Shown in pieces: positions 33,831 through 43,081 of a stretch of 64,000 nt of DNA. Location: assembly GCF_014303395.1 (NCBI RefSeq), contig NZ_CP060298.1, positions 1,116,001 to 1,180,000 of the forward strand, in the 5' to 3' direction. Position numbers and translations under genes: made by a program. Source of the DNA: Nakamurella sp. PAMC28650. Lineage in GTDB: Bacteria; Actinomycetota; Actinomycetes; Mycobacteriales; Nakamurellaceae. The notes below the pieces were generated by a model. That model saw only the letters and a program-made list of their open reading frames with translations, had not been told where the DNA came from and did not search any database. Position 1 is the stretch's first letter; each line of letters opens with the position of its first letter.

Positions 33831-35183
33831 CAGGGCCCCGGCAAAGTCGGGTTGACAATTCTTGAGCTGCGGCGATGGGTTGCGACACGCCGGGAGGGGC
33901 GGTTTGCGGGTGGGCGTGGCCCACGGTGATGATCATGAAGGTTCTTGAGGCCACTCACTCACAGCCAAGGACCACGCCCGATGTCATCATCACCCAGGTA
34001 TACCGTCGTTGACCAATTCGACGAAGATGAGTTCCCCGACATCCCCACGGCGCCGGCGGCGTTGCTCCGAGCCCTGCGATCGGTTCCCGACCCCCGCAGC
34101 GCGCGCGGCCGCCGGCACGGCTTGTCCACCATTTTGGCGGTGGCCGCGTGCGCGGTGATCGCCGGTGCCCGCTCCTTCGTCGCCATCGCCGAATGGGCCG
34201 CCGACACCGCACCAGCAGTATTGGCCAAACTTGGCGTATCCAGTGAGAGACCCTGCGAGTCGACGATCCGGCGAACCCTGAACAGGATCAACGCCGACGG
34301 TTTGGATGTCATCGTCGGGACCTGGGCCGCTGTGGTCGCCACCGCGTCGAAAACATTTCAAGTGATCGCAGTCGACGGCAAATCGGTCCGGGGATCCGCC
34401 GTGGCCGGCGGCCGGTGCCGACATCTGCTCTCAGCGCTCACTCACACCGCAGGCCTGGTCCTGGGGCAGTTGGACGTCGATGTCAAAACCAACGAGATCC
34501 CCATGTTCGCCGAGCTTTTAGACAACATCGAGTTGCTCGGTGCGTTGGTCACCGCCGATGCGATGCACTGCCAGAAAATCCATGCCAAGTATCTCGTGGA
34601 GCAACGCGGAGCGCATTACCTGCTCACCGTGAAAGGTAACCAACCGACGCTGCGGCGGCGACTGGCCCAACTCCCATGGAACGACGTCGACGTCACCGAC
34701 ACCCAGAAGGACCGCGGACACGGACGGATCGAGAAACGAACCCTCAAAGTCGTCACCATCGCCGCGGGAATTCTGTTTCCGCACGCCGCCCAGGCGATTC
34801 AGGTGAGCAGAAAAGTCCGGTCGATCCGATCCAAGAAGTGGCATACCGAGACCGTCTACGCGGTCACCGACCTGCACCCGACCCAGGCGTCCGCCGCGCA
34901 GCTGGGCACCTGGCTCCGAGGACACTGGTCGATTGAAAACCGTTTGCACTGGGTCCGGGACGTCACCTTCGGTGAAGACCTGTCCCAGGCCCGCACCGGC
35001 AACGGACCCCAGGTCATGGCCACACTACGAAACCTGGCCATCGGACTTCTTCGACTGGACGGAGCCCGCAACATCGCAGAAGCCGTCCGACATCACGCCC
35101 GAGACCCCCACCGACCACTCAAACTCGTGCTGACCAGCTAAAACAGCCCGACATGAGCGATCTGCGACTTTGCCGGGGCCCTG
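33831..35183 (+). mobile_element. ISAs1-family insertion sequence, copy B (complete)
   Basis: A 1353-bp element with perfect 19-bp terminal inverted repeats: cagggccccggcaaagtcg at 33831-33849 and its reverse complement at 35165-35183. It is flanked by a perfect 10-bp direct repeat gtggtagccc (33821-33830 and 35184-35193), the length expected for this family. It carries one full transposase gene. The undamaged target duplication shows a simple insertion with no later recombination at this copy. Confidence 0.97.
33981..35141 (+). CDS. ISAs1-family transposase
   Basis: A 386-residue transposase with a DDE core: first Asp in VIAVDGKSVRGSA (about residue 136), second in LVTADAMHCQKIH (about 193), and Glu in GHWSIENRLHWVRDV (about 322). 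The N-terminal region PDPRSARGRRHGLSTIL is the family's associated domain. All key residues are present and the frame is intact, so the element is probably active. The ATG at 33981 gives MSSSPRYTVVD; an upstream in-frame ATG at 33945 lies in the terminal region and is less likely. Confidence 0.93.
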   Translation: MSSSPRYTVVDQFDEDEFPDIPTAPAALLRALRSVPDPRSARGRRHGLSTILAVAACAVIAGARSFVAIAEWAADTAPAVLAKLGVSSERPCESTIRRTLNRINADGLDVIVGTWAAVVATASKTFQVIAVDGKSVRGSAVAGGRCRHLLSALTHTAGLVLGQLDVDVKTNEIPMFAELLDNIELLGALVTADAMHCQKIHAKYLVEQRGAHYLLTVKGNQPTLRRRLAQLPWNDVDVTDTQKDRGHGRIEKRTLKVVTIAAGILFPHAAQAIQVSRKVRSIRSKKWHTETVYAVTDLHPTQASAAQLGTWLRGHWSIENRLHWVRDVTFGEDLSQARTGNGPQVMATLRNLAIGLLRLDGARNIAEAVRHHARDPHRPLKLVLTS

Positions 35184-35853
35184 GTGGTAGCCCTGCCGGA
35201 CTCGATCGACTCCGTCACCGGCGCCGGTATCAAGGTGGCGGGCACCACCGCGATCAGGGTCATCACCCTGGCGCACGTCCGCGAGGGTCAGACGCTGCTG
35301 TTGCACGCGGCGACCGGTGGTGTCGGAGTCTTCGTGACCCAACTGGCCCGGGCCAGGGACGCCGGGGTCATCGGTACCGCGGGCGCAGCCAACCAGCACT
35401 ACCTGGCCTCCCTCGGCGCCATCCCGGTGCTCTACGGCGACGGCTGGGAAGACCGGGTCCGTGCCGTGGCCACGGCTCCGATCAACTCGGTGATCGACTG
35501 CTCCGGGGCAGGCGTCATCGCCGGGTCGTTGGAGCTCGTGGTCCCTGGCGGCCCGATCGTCACGATCGCCGACTTCGAGGCCAGCGGGCCAGGTGTCGTC
35601 ATCACCGATGGCAGCGAGCCCGGGTTCGAGGACGCACTGCGGGAAGCCGTGAAAGCCGTCGAGCACGGCACGGTCCAGATCCCCATCGAGAAGGTTTTTC
35701 CACTGGAGCAGGCTGCCGACGCGTACCGGCTGTCCGAGTCCGGTCACGTCCGCGGCAAGATCATCCTGACGATCGACTGAACCGTCCTCCTCCTGTGGGG
35801 TACTCGGACGTCCCGCATGCTCGGCGCTCCGGCGGCAGGGCTACCGTTTCTCC

Positions 35854-37350
35854 ATGCCGGACACCGATGCAGTGCTGCAGGACGAGTGGGACGTCGTCAT
35901 CATCGGCGGGGCGCCGCCCGGTGAGAACGTCGCCCAGTACGCGACCCAGGGCAGCGACCGCACCGCCGTCATCATCGAGAAGGAGCTGGTCGGCGGCGAG
36001 TGCTCGTTCTGGGCCTGCATGCCGAGCAAGGCCCTGCTGCGCCCGATCTCGGTTCTGGACAACGCGCGGAACCTTCCCGGCGTGCAGAGCATCGTCGGGG
36101 ATCATTCTCTCGATGCCGCAGCCGTTCTCGAACGCCGCGACCGAATCGTCAATCACCACGACGACAAGTCGCAGGTGGACTGGGCCGTGGGCATCGGGAT
36201 CGACGTGATCCGTGGCCACGGGCGGGTGGCCGGTGAGAAGACCGTCGAGGTGACCCGGCCGGACGGTTCGGTGCGGACCATCCGCGCCCGATTGGCCGTC
36301 GTGCTCGATACCGGCACCACTGCGGCGGTCCCCCCGATTCCGGGCCTGCGCGAGGCGCTTCCGTGGATCTCCCGGGACGCCACCAACATCCACCAGATCC
36401 CCCGCCGGGTCGCCGTCATCGGCGGCGGCGTGGTTGCCTGCGAGGCCGCCACCTGGTTGAAGGGACTGGGTGTCGACGAGCTGAGCATCATCGGCTCGGC
36501 CCCGAAGCTGTTGGCGCGCAACGAGGACTTCGCAGGAGACCTCGTGGTGAGTCGGTTCAGGGAGAACGGCGTGACGGTCCACCTGAACGCACGGGTCGAC
36601 GCAGTCCACCGACTCGACCCGCAGGCCACCGGTGAGGGCAACATCCACGGCGGCGAGGTGACCGTGTCCTTCGGCGATCAGTCGGTGACGGTCGACGAGG
36701 TCCTGGTCGCGACGGGCCGCGTGCCCGTCAGCCGGGACATCGGTCTGGAGACCATCGGTTCCCTCGCGCAGGCCACGGCGGACAACCACGGCTACGTCGA
36801 GGTGGACGATCACCTCACCGTCCAGGGTGTCGAGGGTGAATGGCTCTACGCCATCGGTGATCTCAACGGTCGCGCGCTGCTGACGCACATGGGCAAGTAC
36901 CAGGCCAGGATCTGCGGGGCGATCATCGCGGCGCGCGCGGAGGGCAGGTCGGTCGACTCACCGTGGACCACCGACACTGCCGACCACGGTGTCGTCCCGC
37001 AGGTCACCTTCACCGATCCGGAGGTGGCCTCGGTCGGTCCGACCGAGGCGCAGGCCCGCGAGCAGGGTTTCAACGTCAGGACCGTCGAATACGACCTGGC
37101 GTGGTTGGCCGGCACGTCGCTGCAGCGGGACAACTACGTGGGCAACGCCAAACTGGTCATCGACGAGGACAGGCACACCCTGCTGGGTGCCACTTTCGTG
37201 GGGCCCGATGTCTCCGATCTGCTGCACGCCGCGACGGTGGCGATCATCGGAGAGGTCACGCTGGAGGAACTGTGGCATGCGGTGCCGTCGTACCCGACGG
37301 TCAGCGAGATCTGGTTGCGCCTGCTGGAGACCTACTTCAACCCCTCTTGA
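35854..37350 (+). CDS. FAD-dependent pyridine nucleotide-disulfide oxidoreductase
   Basis: A 498-residue flavoprotein of the dihydrolipoamide dehydrogenase/mercuric reductase superfamily. The FAD motif reads VVIIGGAPPGENVAQYA, slightly off the usual GxGxxG. The redox site is GGECSFWACMPSKALLRP, with the Cys pair spaced by four residues as in active disulfide reductases. The NAD(P) motif is VAVIGGGVVACEAA, the second FAD segment is YAIGDLNGRALLTH, and the C-terminal dimerisation domain ends with LEELWHAVPSYPTVSE, holding the His of the His-Glu pair. The substrate is not obvious; lipoyl, mycothiol or mercury partners are not encoded nearby. Confidence 0.88.
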   Translation: MPDTDAVLQDEWDVVIIGGAPPGENVAQYATQGSDRTAVIIEKELVGGECSFWACMPSKALLRPISVLDNARNLPGVQSIVGDHSLDAAAVLERRDRIVNHHDDKSQVDWAVGIGIDVIRGHGRVAGEKTVEVTRPDGSVRTIRARLAVVLDTGTTAAVPPIPGLREALPWISRDATNIHQIPRRVAVIGGGVVACEAATWLKGLGVDELSIIGSAPKLLARNEDFAGDLVVSRFRENGVTVHLNARVDAVHRLDPQATGEGNIHGGEVTVSFGDQSVTVDEVLVATGRVPVSRDIGLETIGSLAQATADNHGYVEVDDHLTVQGVEGEWLYAIGDLNGRALLTHMGKYQARICGAIIAARAEGRSVDSPWTTDTADHGVVPQVTFTDPEVASVGPTEAQAREQGFNVRTVEYDLAWLAGTSLQRDNYVGNAKLVIDEDRHTLLGATFVGPDVSDLLHAATVAIIGEVTLEELWHAVPSYPTVSEIWLRLLETYFNPS

Positions 37351-37371
37351 GGCCCCGGCTCCGAGAGGTCG

Positions 37372-40116
37372 TCAGGCCCAGCCGCGGGAGCGGGGATCGG
37401 GGGGCAGGCGCGGGTTCACCAGGTGCGCGACGAGGGCCGTCCAGCCGGTCTGATGGGTGGCTCCCAGGCCCTCTCCGGTGTCTCCGTCGAAGTACTCGCT
37501 GAACGTGGGATGGTCCTGCCACAGCGGGTTGTCGCTGGACTCGATCCGTTTCCCGTCGGCCGGGCGACGTCCGTCGACGGGGCGGAACAGGGCGGTCAGT
37601 CCGCCGTCGACGATGTCGGCGGCCTGTACCAGGTTCTTGAGATTGCCTGAGCCGGTGGGGATCTCGATCTGGAAGGAGTCACCGAAATGGCGCCCGTAAG
37701 TGCGGAGCTTGTCGGCCAGCAGCACGTTGACCGGAAACCAGACGGGGCCACGCCAGTTGGAGTTACCGCCGAACATCGCCGTCTGCGACTCGCCCGGCTC
37801 GTACCCGATGGAGACCTGCTGGCCGCCGATCTCGGCCGTCACCACATCCTTGGCGGCCGCCGAGAGCGACCGGATCCCGAAGGGGGACAGGAACTCCTCG
37901 GTGTCGAACATCCGCTCCAGGATCCGGCGGAGACGCTCCGGGTCGACCAGCGAGAGCAGCATCTTCCGGCTGCCGTCGCCGGTGCGGGAGAGCAAGGGTC
38001 CCATCAGCTCCGGCCGACGACGTTGCAGCCAGCGGAGTCTGGCCGTCACGTCGGGGCAGTCCTCGGTGATCCAGGCCGGCACCTCGGTGGCGCCCAGGAT
38101 CGGCAGCAGGCCGACCATCGAGCGGACCCGCATGTGGGGCGCGGTCCCGTCCGGTTGCACCAGGACGTCGTAGAAGAACCCGTCCTCCTCGTGCCAGAGC
38201 GAGATGTTGCGCGAGCCGAAGGTGTTCATGGCCTGCGCGATGGACAGGAAGTGTTCGAGGAACTTGGTGGCCACGTCGTCCCAGGACTTGTCGTAGCGCG
38301 ACAGCTCCAGAGCGATCTTGAACATCTGCTGGCAGTAGAACGCCATCCAGCTGGTGGCATCGGACTGCTCGAGGCGGAACCCGGGTGGTAACGGCGCGCT
38401 GCGATTGAACAGGCCGATGTTGTCCATCCCCAGGAAACCGCCCTCGAAGATGTTGGAGCCGTTGGAGTCCTTGCGGTTCACCCACCAGGCGAAGTTGAGC
38501 AGCAACTTGGTGAAGACCCGGACCAGGAACTCCCGGTCGCGGTAGCCGTCGATGCGATAGACATGCCAGGCGGCCCAGGCGTGCACCGGCGGGTTGACGT
38601 CCCCGAACTCCCACTCGTAGGCGGGTAGTTGGCCATTGGGATGCATCGACCACTCCCGGCACATCAGGACCAGCTGTTCCTTGGCGAATGCCGGATCGAC
38701 GTGGGCGAGCGGAATGGTATGGAAGGCGAGATCCCAGGCTGCAAACCAGGGATACTCCCATTCGTCAGGCATCGAGATGATGTCGGCGAGTGACATCTGC
38801 GTCCAGTGAGCGTTTCTCGCATCATGGTTCCGACGGGAGGCCGGAGCCGGTGCGTTGGGATCGCCCTTCATCCACTGGTCGACGTCGTAGCGGTAGAGCT
38901 GCTTGCCCCACAGCAAGCCGGCGTAGGCCCGACGCGCAACGTGCCGGTCCGCGACCGAGATCTGCTGGTTGATCACGCCTTCGTAGAAGTCGTCGGCCTC
39001 GGCCAGACGGTCTGAGTTGGTGGCGGCGAAGGACTCGCCGAATGTCGCCTTCGTCGGTGACGAGGTGGACAGACGTAGCTTGACCTCGACGCTCTCGCCG
39101 GCCGGAATGCTCGGGAACCGGTACCAGAAGGCAGCCTTGGTGCCTTCCAGGGCCGGGTTGACCGCTTTCTTGTCGCCCTTGATGACGCGGTTGTTGACGC
39201 CGTCCTTGGTGAAGGGGGCCGGATTCTGCGACGCGCCGAACAGTGCGACGGCATTCGTCTCGTTCTCGCAGAACAGCACATCGGGGCTGCCCTCGGCGGC
39301 CAGGAAATAGTGGCCGAGGAATCCTTGCTCGACCTCGACCGCTTCGAGTCCACCCACCGTCAGGGTCGGCGGCTGCAGCTGACTGATGGTGGGGCGACGA
39401 CGGTCTCGCCCCCAGGCCCAGGTGTTGCGGAGCCAGATCTGGGGCAGGATGTCCAGCGGCGCGGCTTCGGGCCCGTGGTTCGTCGCCGTGATCGTGATGC
39501 AGAGGTCCTCCGGTCCCGCCTTCGCGTAGGTCATCTGGACGTCGAAGAACCGGTCCTCGTCGAGGATGCCGGTGTCGCCGAGCTCGTACTCGCGCTCCTG
39601 CCGGCCGCGCCTGCGGTTCTCGTCCCGGAGACGTTGGTAGGGGTACTCGGCCTGGGGATAGCGGTAGAGCCACTGCATCCAGCTGTGTGTAGGGGTTCCG
39701 TCGACGGCCCACCAGTATTCTTTGGCGTCCTCACCGTGGTTGCCCTCGTTGTTGGTCAGGCCGAAGAGCCGCTCCTTGAGGATCGGGTCCCGGTGATTCC
39801 ACAGCGCGACGGAGAAGTTCAGGAAGCCGAATCGGTCGGAGATGCCGCCGAGCCCGTCCTCCCCCCAGCGGTAGGCCCGCGCATGCGCCTGGTCGAACGG
39901 GAAGGACGACCAGGCGTCGCCGTTCTCGGAGTAGTCCTCGCGGACGGTGCCCCATTGGCGCCCGGAGACGTACGGCCCCCAGAGCCGCCAGGGACTGGCC
40001 ATGGAGGACGACTGGGCCAGTCGCATGCGCTCCTCGCCGAACTGCGGCTCGAACCCGTCGGCCTCCGGCTGGTCCACCTCGACCGACTTCCTCTCGCTCG
40101 ATCCGGTGTTGTCCAC
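37372..40116 (-). CDS. GH63-like glucosidase (MGH1-type glycoside hydrolase)
   Basis: A 914-residue cytoplasmic protein of the bacterial glucosidase group related to GH63. An N-terminal beta-rich domain includes WRLWGPYVSGRQWGTVREDY and WGEDGLGGISDRFGFLNF. A C-terminal (alpha/alpha)6 barrel carries EWEYPWFAAWDLAFHTIPLA, EWEFGDVNPPVHAWA, FEGGFLGMDNIGLFNRS and SNWRGPVWFPVNVLLA, conserved blocks around the active site. Members hydrolyse alpha-glucosyl or mannosylglycerate-type bonds; the substrate here is not known. There is no signal peptide. It converges on the FAD oxidoreductase gene with a 21-base gap, and lies 73 bases downstream of a membrane protein on the same strand. Confidence 0.87.
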   Translation of the reverse strand: MDNTGSSERKSVEVDQPEADGFEPQFGEERMRLAQSSSMASPWRLWGPYVSGRQWGTVREDYSENGDAWSSFPFDQAHARAYRWGEDGLGGISDRFGFLNFSVALWNHRDPILKERLFGLTNNEGNHGEDAKEYWWAVDGTPTHSWMQWLYRYPQAEYPYQRLRDENRRRGRQEREYELGDTGILDEDRFFDVQMTYAKAGPEDLCITITATNHGPEAAPLDILPQIWLRNTWAWGRDRRRPTISQLQPPTLTVGGLEAVEVEQGFLGHYFLAAEGSPDVLFCENETNAVALFGASQNPAPFTKDGVNNRVIKGDKKAVNPALEGTKAAFWYRFPSIPAGESVEVKLRLSTSSPTKATFGESFAATNSDRLAEADDFYEGVINQQISVADRHVARRAYAGLLWGKQLYRYDVDQWMKGDPNAPAPASRRNHDARNAHWTQMSLADIISMPDEWEYPWFAAWDLAFHTIPLAHVDPAFAKEQLVLMCREWSMHPNGQLPAYEWEFGDVNPPVHAWAAWHVYRIDGYRDREFLVRVFTKLLLNFAWWVNRKDSNGSNIFEGGFLGMDNIGLFNRSAPLPPGFRLEQSDATSWMAFYCQQMFKIALELSRYDKSWDDVATKFLEHFLSIAQAMNTFGSRNISLWHEEDGFFYDVLVQPDGTAPHMRVRSMVGLLPILGATEVPAWITEDCPDVTARLRWLQRRRPELMGPLLSRTGDGSRKMLLSLVDPERLRRILERMFDTEEFLSPFGIRSLSAAAKDVVTAEIGGQQVSIGYEPGESQTAMFGGNSNWRGPVWFPVNVLLADKLRTYGRHFGDSFQIEIPTGSGNLKNLVQAADIVDGGLTALFRPVDGRRPADGKRIESSDNPLWQDHPTFSEYFDGDTGEGLGATHQTGWTALVAHLVNPRLPPDPRSRGWA

Positions 40117-40189
40117 CCACGCAGCTTGGTCCCGTTGCGTGTCCGGCTGATGACAGGTAGCTTACCGTTCCGATGCGCGGGCCGGGATT

Positions 40190-41929
40190 TCATCCGGCCC
40201 AGCGCCGGGCGACGGGGTCGTAGCTGCACATGCCGGCGGACAGGCCGTGCGAGGCGATCCAGGCACGCACGTCGGCGTCGTAGGTGCTACTGCCGGGGTC
40301 GGCGACCGAGCCGTATCCGGGCGGGAACTGACCGGAGAACCCGTTGATGGTGGGGACGGCGCGGCCGCCCCGGGAGGTGATGGCCTGGGAGATCAGCATG
40401 GCGTCGATGCTGGAGACGAACGCCAACGGAGGGTGGTCCTCCGCGATCGTCAGGTAGAACGCTCGACAGGCCGGGGACGGCAGGGGGACGGCGGCCACGG
40501 CGCCCAATTCCGCGGACCGGTCGATGCCCGCATTCTTCCCGATGTTGAATTGTTCCAGGGCCACCAGCAGCACGATGGCAGCCGATCCGACCACGAGTCC
40601 TCGACGGACTCCCGGTCGTCCGGTAGCGCGCTGCCGGATGTCACCGCGCCGTTGGTCAGCCCGTCGCAGGACGTCGGCGATCACGAAGGCGACGACCAGG
40701 GGTGCCAGCAGACCCGCGATCACCCCTATGCGATCGATGGCCCTGATCGCCCGCGCTCCCGGCACGACCAGCCAGACGACGGCCCACAGCGAGGCACCGA
40801 AGAATTTCATCGGCAGCAGGATCATCACCCAGCAGGTAATGGCGGTCGCCATTGGCGCGGCGCCGGCCGGATCATCGACGCTCCTGTTGGATCGGCGGAA
40901 GAAATGAGATCGCTGCAGCAAATACGCTGTCGCAGCGATCAGCGCAACCAGCAGTACGGGCGTCAGGCCGAAACCGAGCTCGCCGTTGGTGATGCGCGGC
41001 GAGGAACCGAAGACACTGCGGGTGAGTGGACCCCAGAAGTAGTTGCGGGCACCGGTATTGACGATGTCCCTCGGCTCCGAGGCGTACCCGAGGGCGACTG
41101 CCAGCGAGCGACCGCCGGCGCCGAGGTTGGGGAGATACACAATCAGAAAGGGAATTCCGCCGATTGCTGCACCGAGGGTGAAGACCGCAACCCTCCTGCG
41201 GTGGTCGGCCAGGAAGAGCCGGATACCCGTGCGCCACGCGGTCCGACCCGGCGCCAGCGCCCAGCGCAGGATGCGCCACAGCAGAGCGCTCAGCACGAAG
41301 AACCAGGACACGTAGAAGGTCGACAGGAACAGCAGCCCGAGCAGCAGGCCGGCCAGGAATGCGGGAAGGAGGTCCTTCCTCCGCTCGGTCCGCGCACGGA
41401 GCACCAGCAGGACCACGGTCGGCAGCCAGTAGACGGAGTAGAGCTGGGTATGGCCGGCCTGGACGTACAGCATGTTCGAGAATGCAAAGGTCAGAGCCAA
41501 TACCGCACAGAGCTGACGTTGCGGCAGAACCCTTCGCAACAGAAAATAAGAGCCGAGAAACCCGACCAGGCTGAGCAGGATCAGCGTTCCCTGATAGGCG
41601 AGGTAGATGTCCAGGCCGGCCAGACGAAGCGGCGCGTAGAACAGTTCGTTCAGGATGAAGGTATCGGAGTACCCGAGCGTGTCGCTGGTCGGGAAGAAGA
41701 ACGACGGGTCCCGCCAGGACGAGAGGCCGCGCAGTACCTGGAGCCAGTGCTCGTGCAGATAGATGATGAGGCGGGTGTCACCGTTGTCGCCGGTGATGAA
41801 CCGGAATCCGCTGAAGATCGGCCGACGGAAGAAGGTGAGGGCGCCGGCCGCCCAGACGAGGACGAGGAGCACCGAGCGGCCACCGACAGCGCGGGCGGTC
41901 GGCCGGACCGTACCCCCGCGTTCTCCCAC
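40190..41929 (-). CDS. Polytopic membrane protein, GT-C glycosyltransferase-like
   Basis: A 579-residue protein with about twelve hydrophobic segments starting near residue 18. The first external loop FRFITGDNGDTRLIIYLHEHW contains an Asp pair placed as in GT-C family glycosyltransferases, and SSWRDPSFFFPTSDTLGYSD follows. After the last helix (around residue 450) a soluble tail of about 120 residues contains a Cys-pair region and ends YDPVARRWAG. It probably transfers a sugar from a lipid carrier to an envelope acceptor, but no specific family is recognised. It could be co-transcribed with the GH63-like gene downstream. Confidence 0.7.
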   Translation of the reverse strand: MGERGGTVRPTARAVGGRSVLLVLVWAAGALTFFRRPIFSGFRFITGDNGDTRLIIYLHEHWLQVLRGLSSWRDPSFFFPTSDTLGYSDTFILNELFYAPLRLAGLDIYLAYQGTLILLSLVGFLGSYFLLRRVLPQRQLCAVLALTFAFSNMLYVQAGHTQLYSVYWLPTVVLLVLRARTERRKDLLPAFLAGLLLGLLFLSTFYVSWFFVLSALLWRILRWALAPGRTAWRTGIRLFLADHRRRVAVFTLGAAIGGIPFLIVYLPNLGAGGRSLAVALGYASEPRDIVNTGARNYFWGPLTRSVFGSSPRITNGELGFGLTPVLLVALIAATAYLLQRSHFFRRSNRSVDDPAGAAPMATAITCWVMILLPMKFFGASLWAVVWLVVPGARAIRAIDRIGVIAGLLAPLVVAFVIADVLRRADQRRGDIRQRATGRPGVRRGLVVGSAAIVLLVALEQFNIGKNAGIDRSAELGAVAAVPLPSPACRAFYLTIAEDHPPLAFVSSIDAMLISQAITSRGGRAVPTINGFSGQFPPGYGSVADPGSSTYDADVRAWIASHGLSAGMCSYDPVARRWAG

Positions 41930-41959
41930 CGCGCGAGGCTACCCCGGTGGATGCCCGAA

Positions 41960-43018
41960 TCAGCTCCCGGCGGCGACCTGTGCACTGTGTCCGACCGGGA
42001 CCCGTTCGGACGGGATCGGCGGACCGGGTGGCGTCCCGTCCCCGAACGGTCGCCCGCCCAGGCTCGCCCGATCGTGCGGGTCCAGCCAGTTCGACAGGTC
42101 GGGGCCGTCCGGCACGATCTGCGTCGGGTTGATGTCGATGTGGACCTTGTAGTAGTGCTTCTTGATGTGGTCGAAGTCGGTGGTGTCACCGAAACCGGGC
42201 GTCTGGTAGAGATCTCGGGCATAGGCCCAGAGCACCGGCATCTCGGCCAGCTTCTGCCGGTTGCACTTGAAATGACCGTGGTAGACCGGGTCGAACCGGG
42301 CCAGGGTCGTGAACAGCCGGACGTCGGCCTCGGTGATGGTGTCCCCGACCAGGAAGCGTTGGTGCGTCAAGCGTTCGGTCAGCCAGTCCAGCGCCGTGAA
42401 GAGCCGGTCGTAGGCCTTGTCGTAGGCCGCCTGGCTACCGGCGAACCCGCAACGGTAGACGCCGTTGTTGACCTCGGTGAAGATCCGATGGGCCACCTCG
42501 TCAATCTCGGCGCGCAACGGTTCCGGGTACAGGTCGGGGGCGCCGGCGCGGTGGAACTCCGTCCACTGCGTGGACAGGTCCAACGTCATCTGCGGGTAGT
42601 CGTTCGTGACGACCTGCCCGGTCGCGATCTCGACGATCGCCGGCACCGTGATACCGCGATGGTAGTCCGGGAACCGGGCGAAGTAGGCGTCCTGGATGCG
42701 CTCGATGCCCAGGACGGGATCGACGCCGCCGGGGTCGAGATCGAAGGTCCAGCTCCGCACGTCGTGGGTGGGGCCGCAGATGCCCATGGACAGTGCGTTC
42801 TCCAGCCCCAGCAGGCGCCGGACGATGATCGCGCGGTTCGCCCACGGGCAGGCCCGCGCGACCACCAGCCGGTAGCGGCCGGCCTCGACGGGGTAGCCGT
42901 CACGGCCGTCCGCAGTGATACGGGTGGCGATGTAGTTGGTGTCCCGGGTGAATTCCTTGCCACCGGAGACATACGCGCCCTTGGTGCTGAGTGCGTTCTG
43001 CCCATCGTCGTTGGTCAT
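41960..43018 (-). CDS. Glutathionyl-hydroquinone reductase-type protein (GST family, YqjG/ECM4)
   Basis: About 352 residues with a thioredoxin-like N-terminal half and an all-helical C-terminal half. The catalytic Cys is in VVARACPWANRAI (the family's CPWA motif), followed by DPVLGIERIQDAYFA and TVPAIVEIATGQVVTND. The helical part includes NNGVYRCGFAGSQAAYDKAY and TEADVRLFTTLARFD. Such enzymes reduce glutathionyl- (in actinobacteria probably mycothiol-type) hydroquinone adducts. The ATG at 43018 (MTNDDGQNAL) is preferred over one eight codons earlier. A long Pro/Gly-rich tail beyond NPTQIVPDGPDLS extends it past the usual length. Confidence 0.9.
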   Translation of the reverse strand: MTNDDGQNALSTKGAYVSGGKEFTRDTNYIATRITADGRDGYPVEAGRYRLVVARACPWANRAIIVRRLLGLENALSMGICGPTHDVRSWTFDLDPGGVDPVLGIERIQDAYFARFPDYHRGITVPAIVEIATGQVVTNDYPQMTLDLSTQWTEFHRAGAPDLYPEPLRAEIDEVAHRIFTEVNNGVYRCGFAGSQAAYDKAYDRLFTALDWLTERLTHQRFLVGDTITEADVRLFTTLARFDPVYHGHFKCNRQKLAEMPVLWAYARDLYQTPGFGDTTDFDHIKKHYYKVHIDINPTQIVPDGPDLSNWLDPHDRASLGGRPFGDGTPPGPPIPSERVPVGHSAQVAAGS

Positions 43019-43081
43019 GCCGACCACTGTATGCGCCGGCATGGACGTTCGCCCGGCGTTAACGTTCGCCCGGTACGGACG

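Larger units (their letters stand above)
33503..35780 (+). pseudogene. Zinc-type alcohol dehydrogenase/quinone oxidoreductase gene broken by a stop codon and ISAs1
   Basis: The 5' part (33503-33830) encodes the family start MPRAIVYSEYGDPDVL and VNPMDWKIRRGYM, with an in-frame TAG at codon 30 (33590-33592) where homologues usually have Gln. The ISAs1 element then interrupts the frame. The 3' part (from 35184) continues with the NADPH-binding HAATGGVGVFVTQLAR and ends GHVRGKIILTID. Removing the element and one copy of the 10-bp target duplication restores one open frame of exactly 305 codons apart from the TAG. The intact protein would be an NADPH:quinone reductase-like MDR enzyme of normal length. 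Confidence 0.93.

Noticed and set aside
1..35183. Composite transposon made of the two ISAs1 copies
   Set aside because: Copy B has its own 10-bp target duplication on both sides, which means a separate insertion. The far end of copy A is not visible, so movement as a unit cannot be supported.
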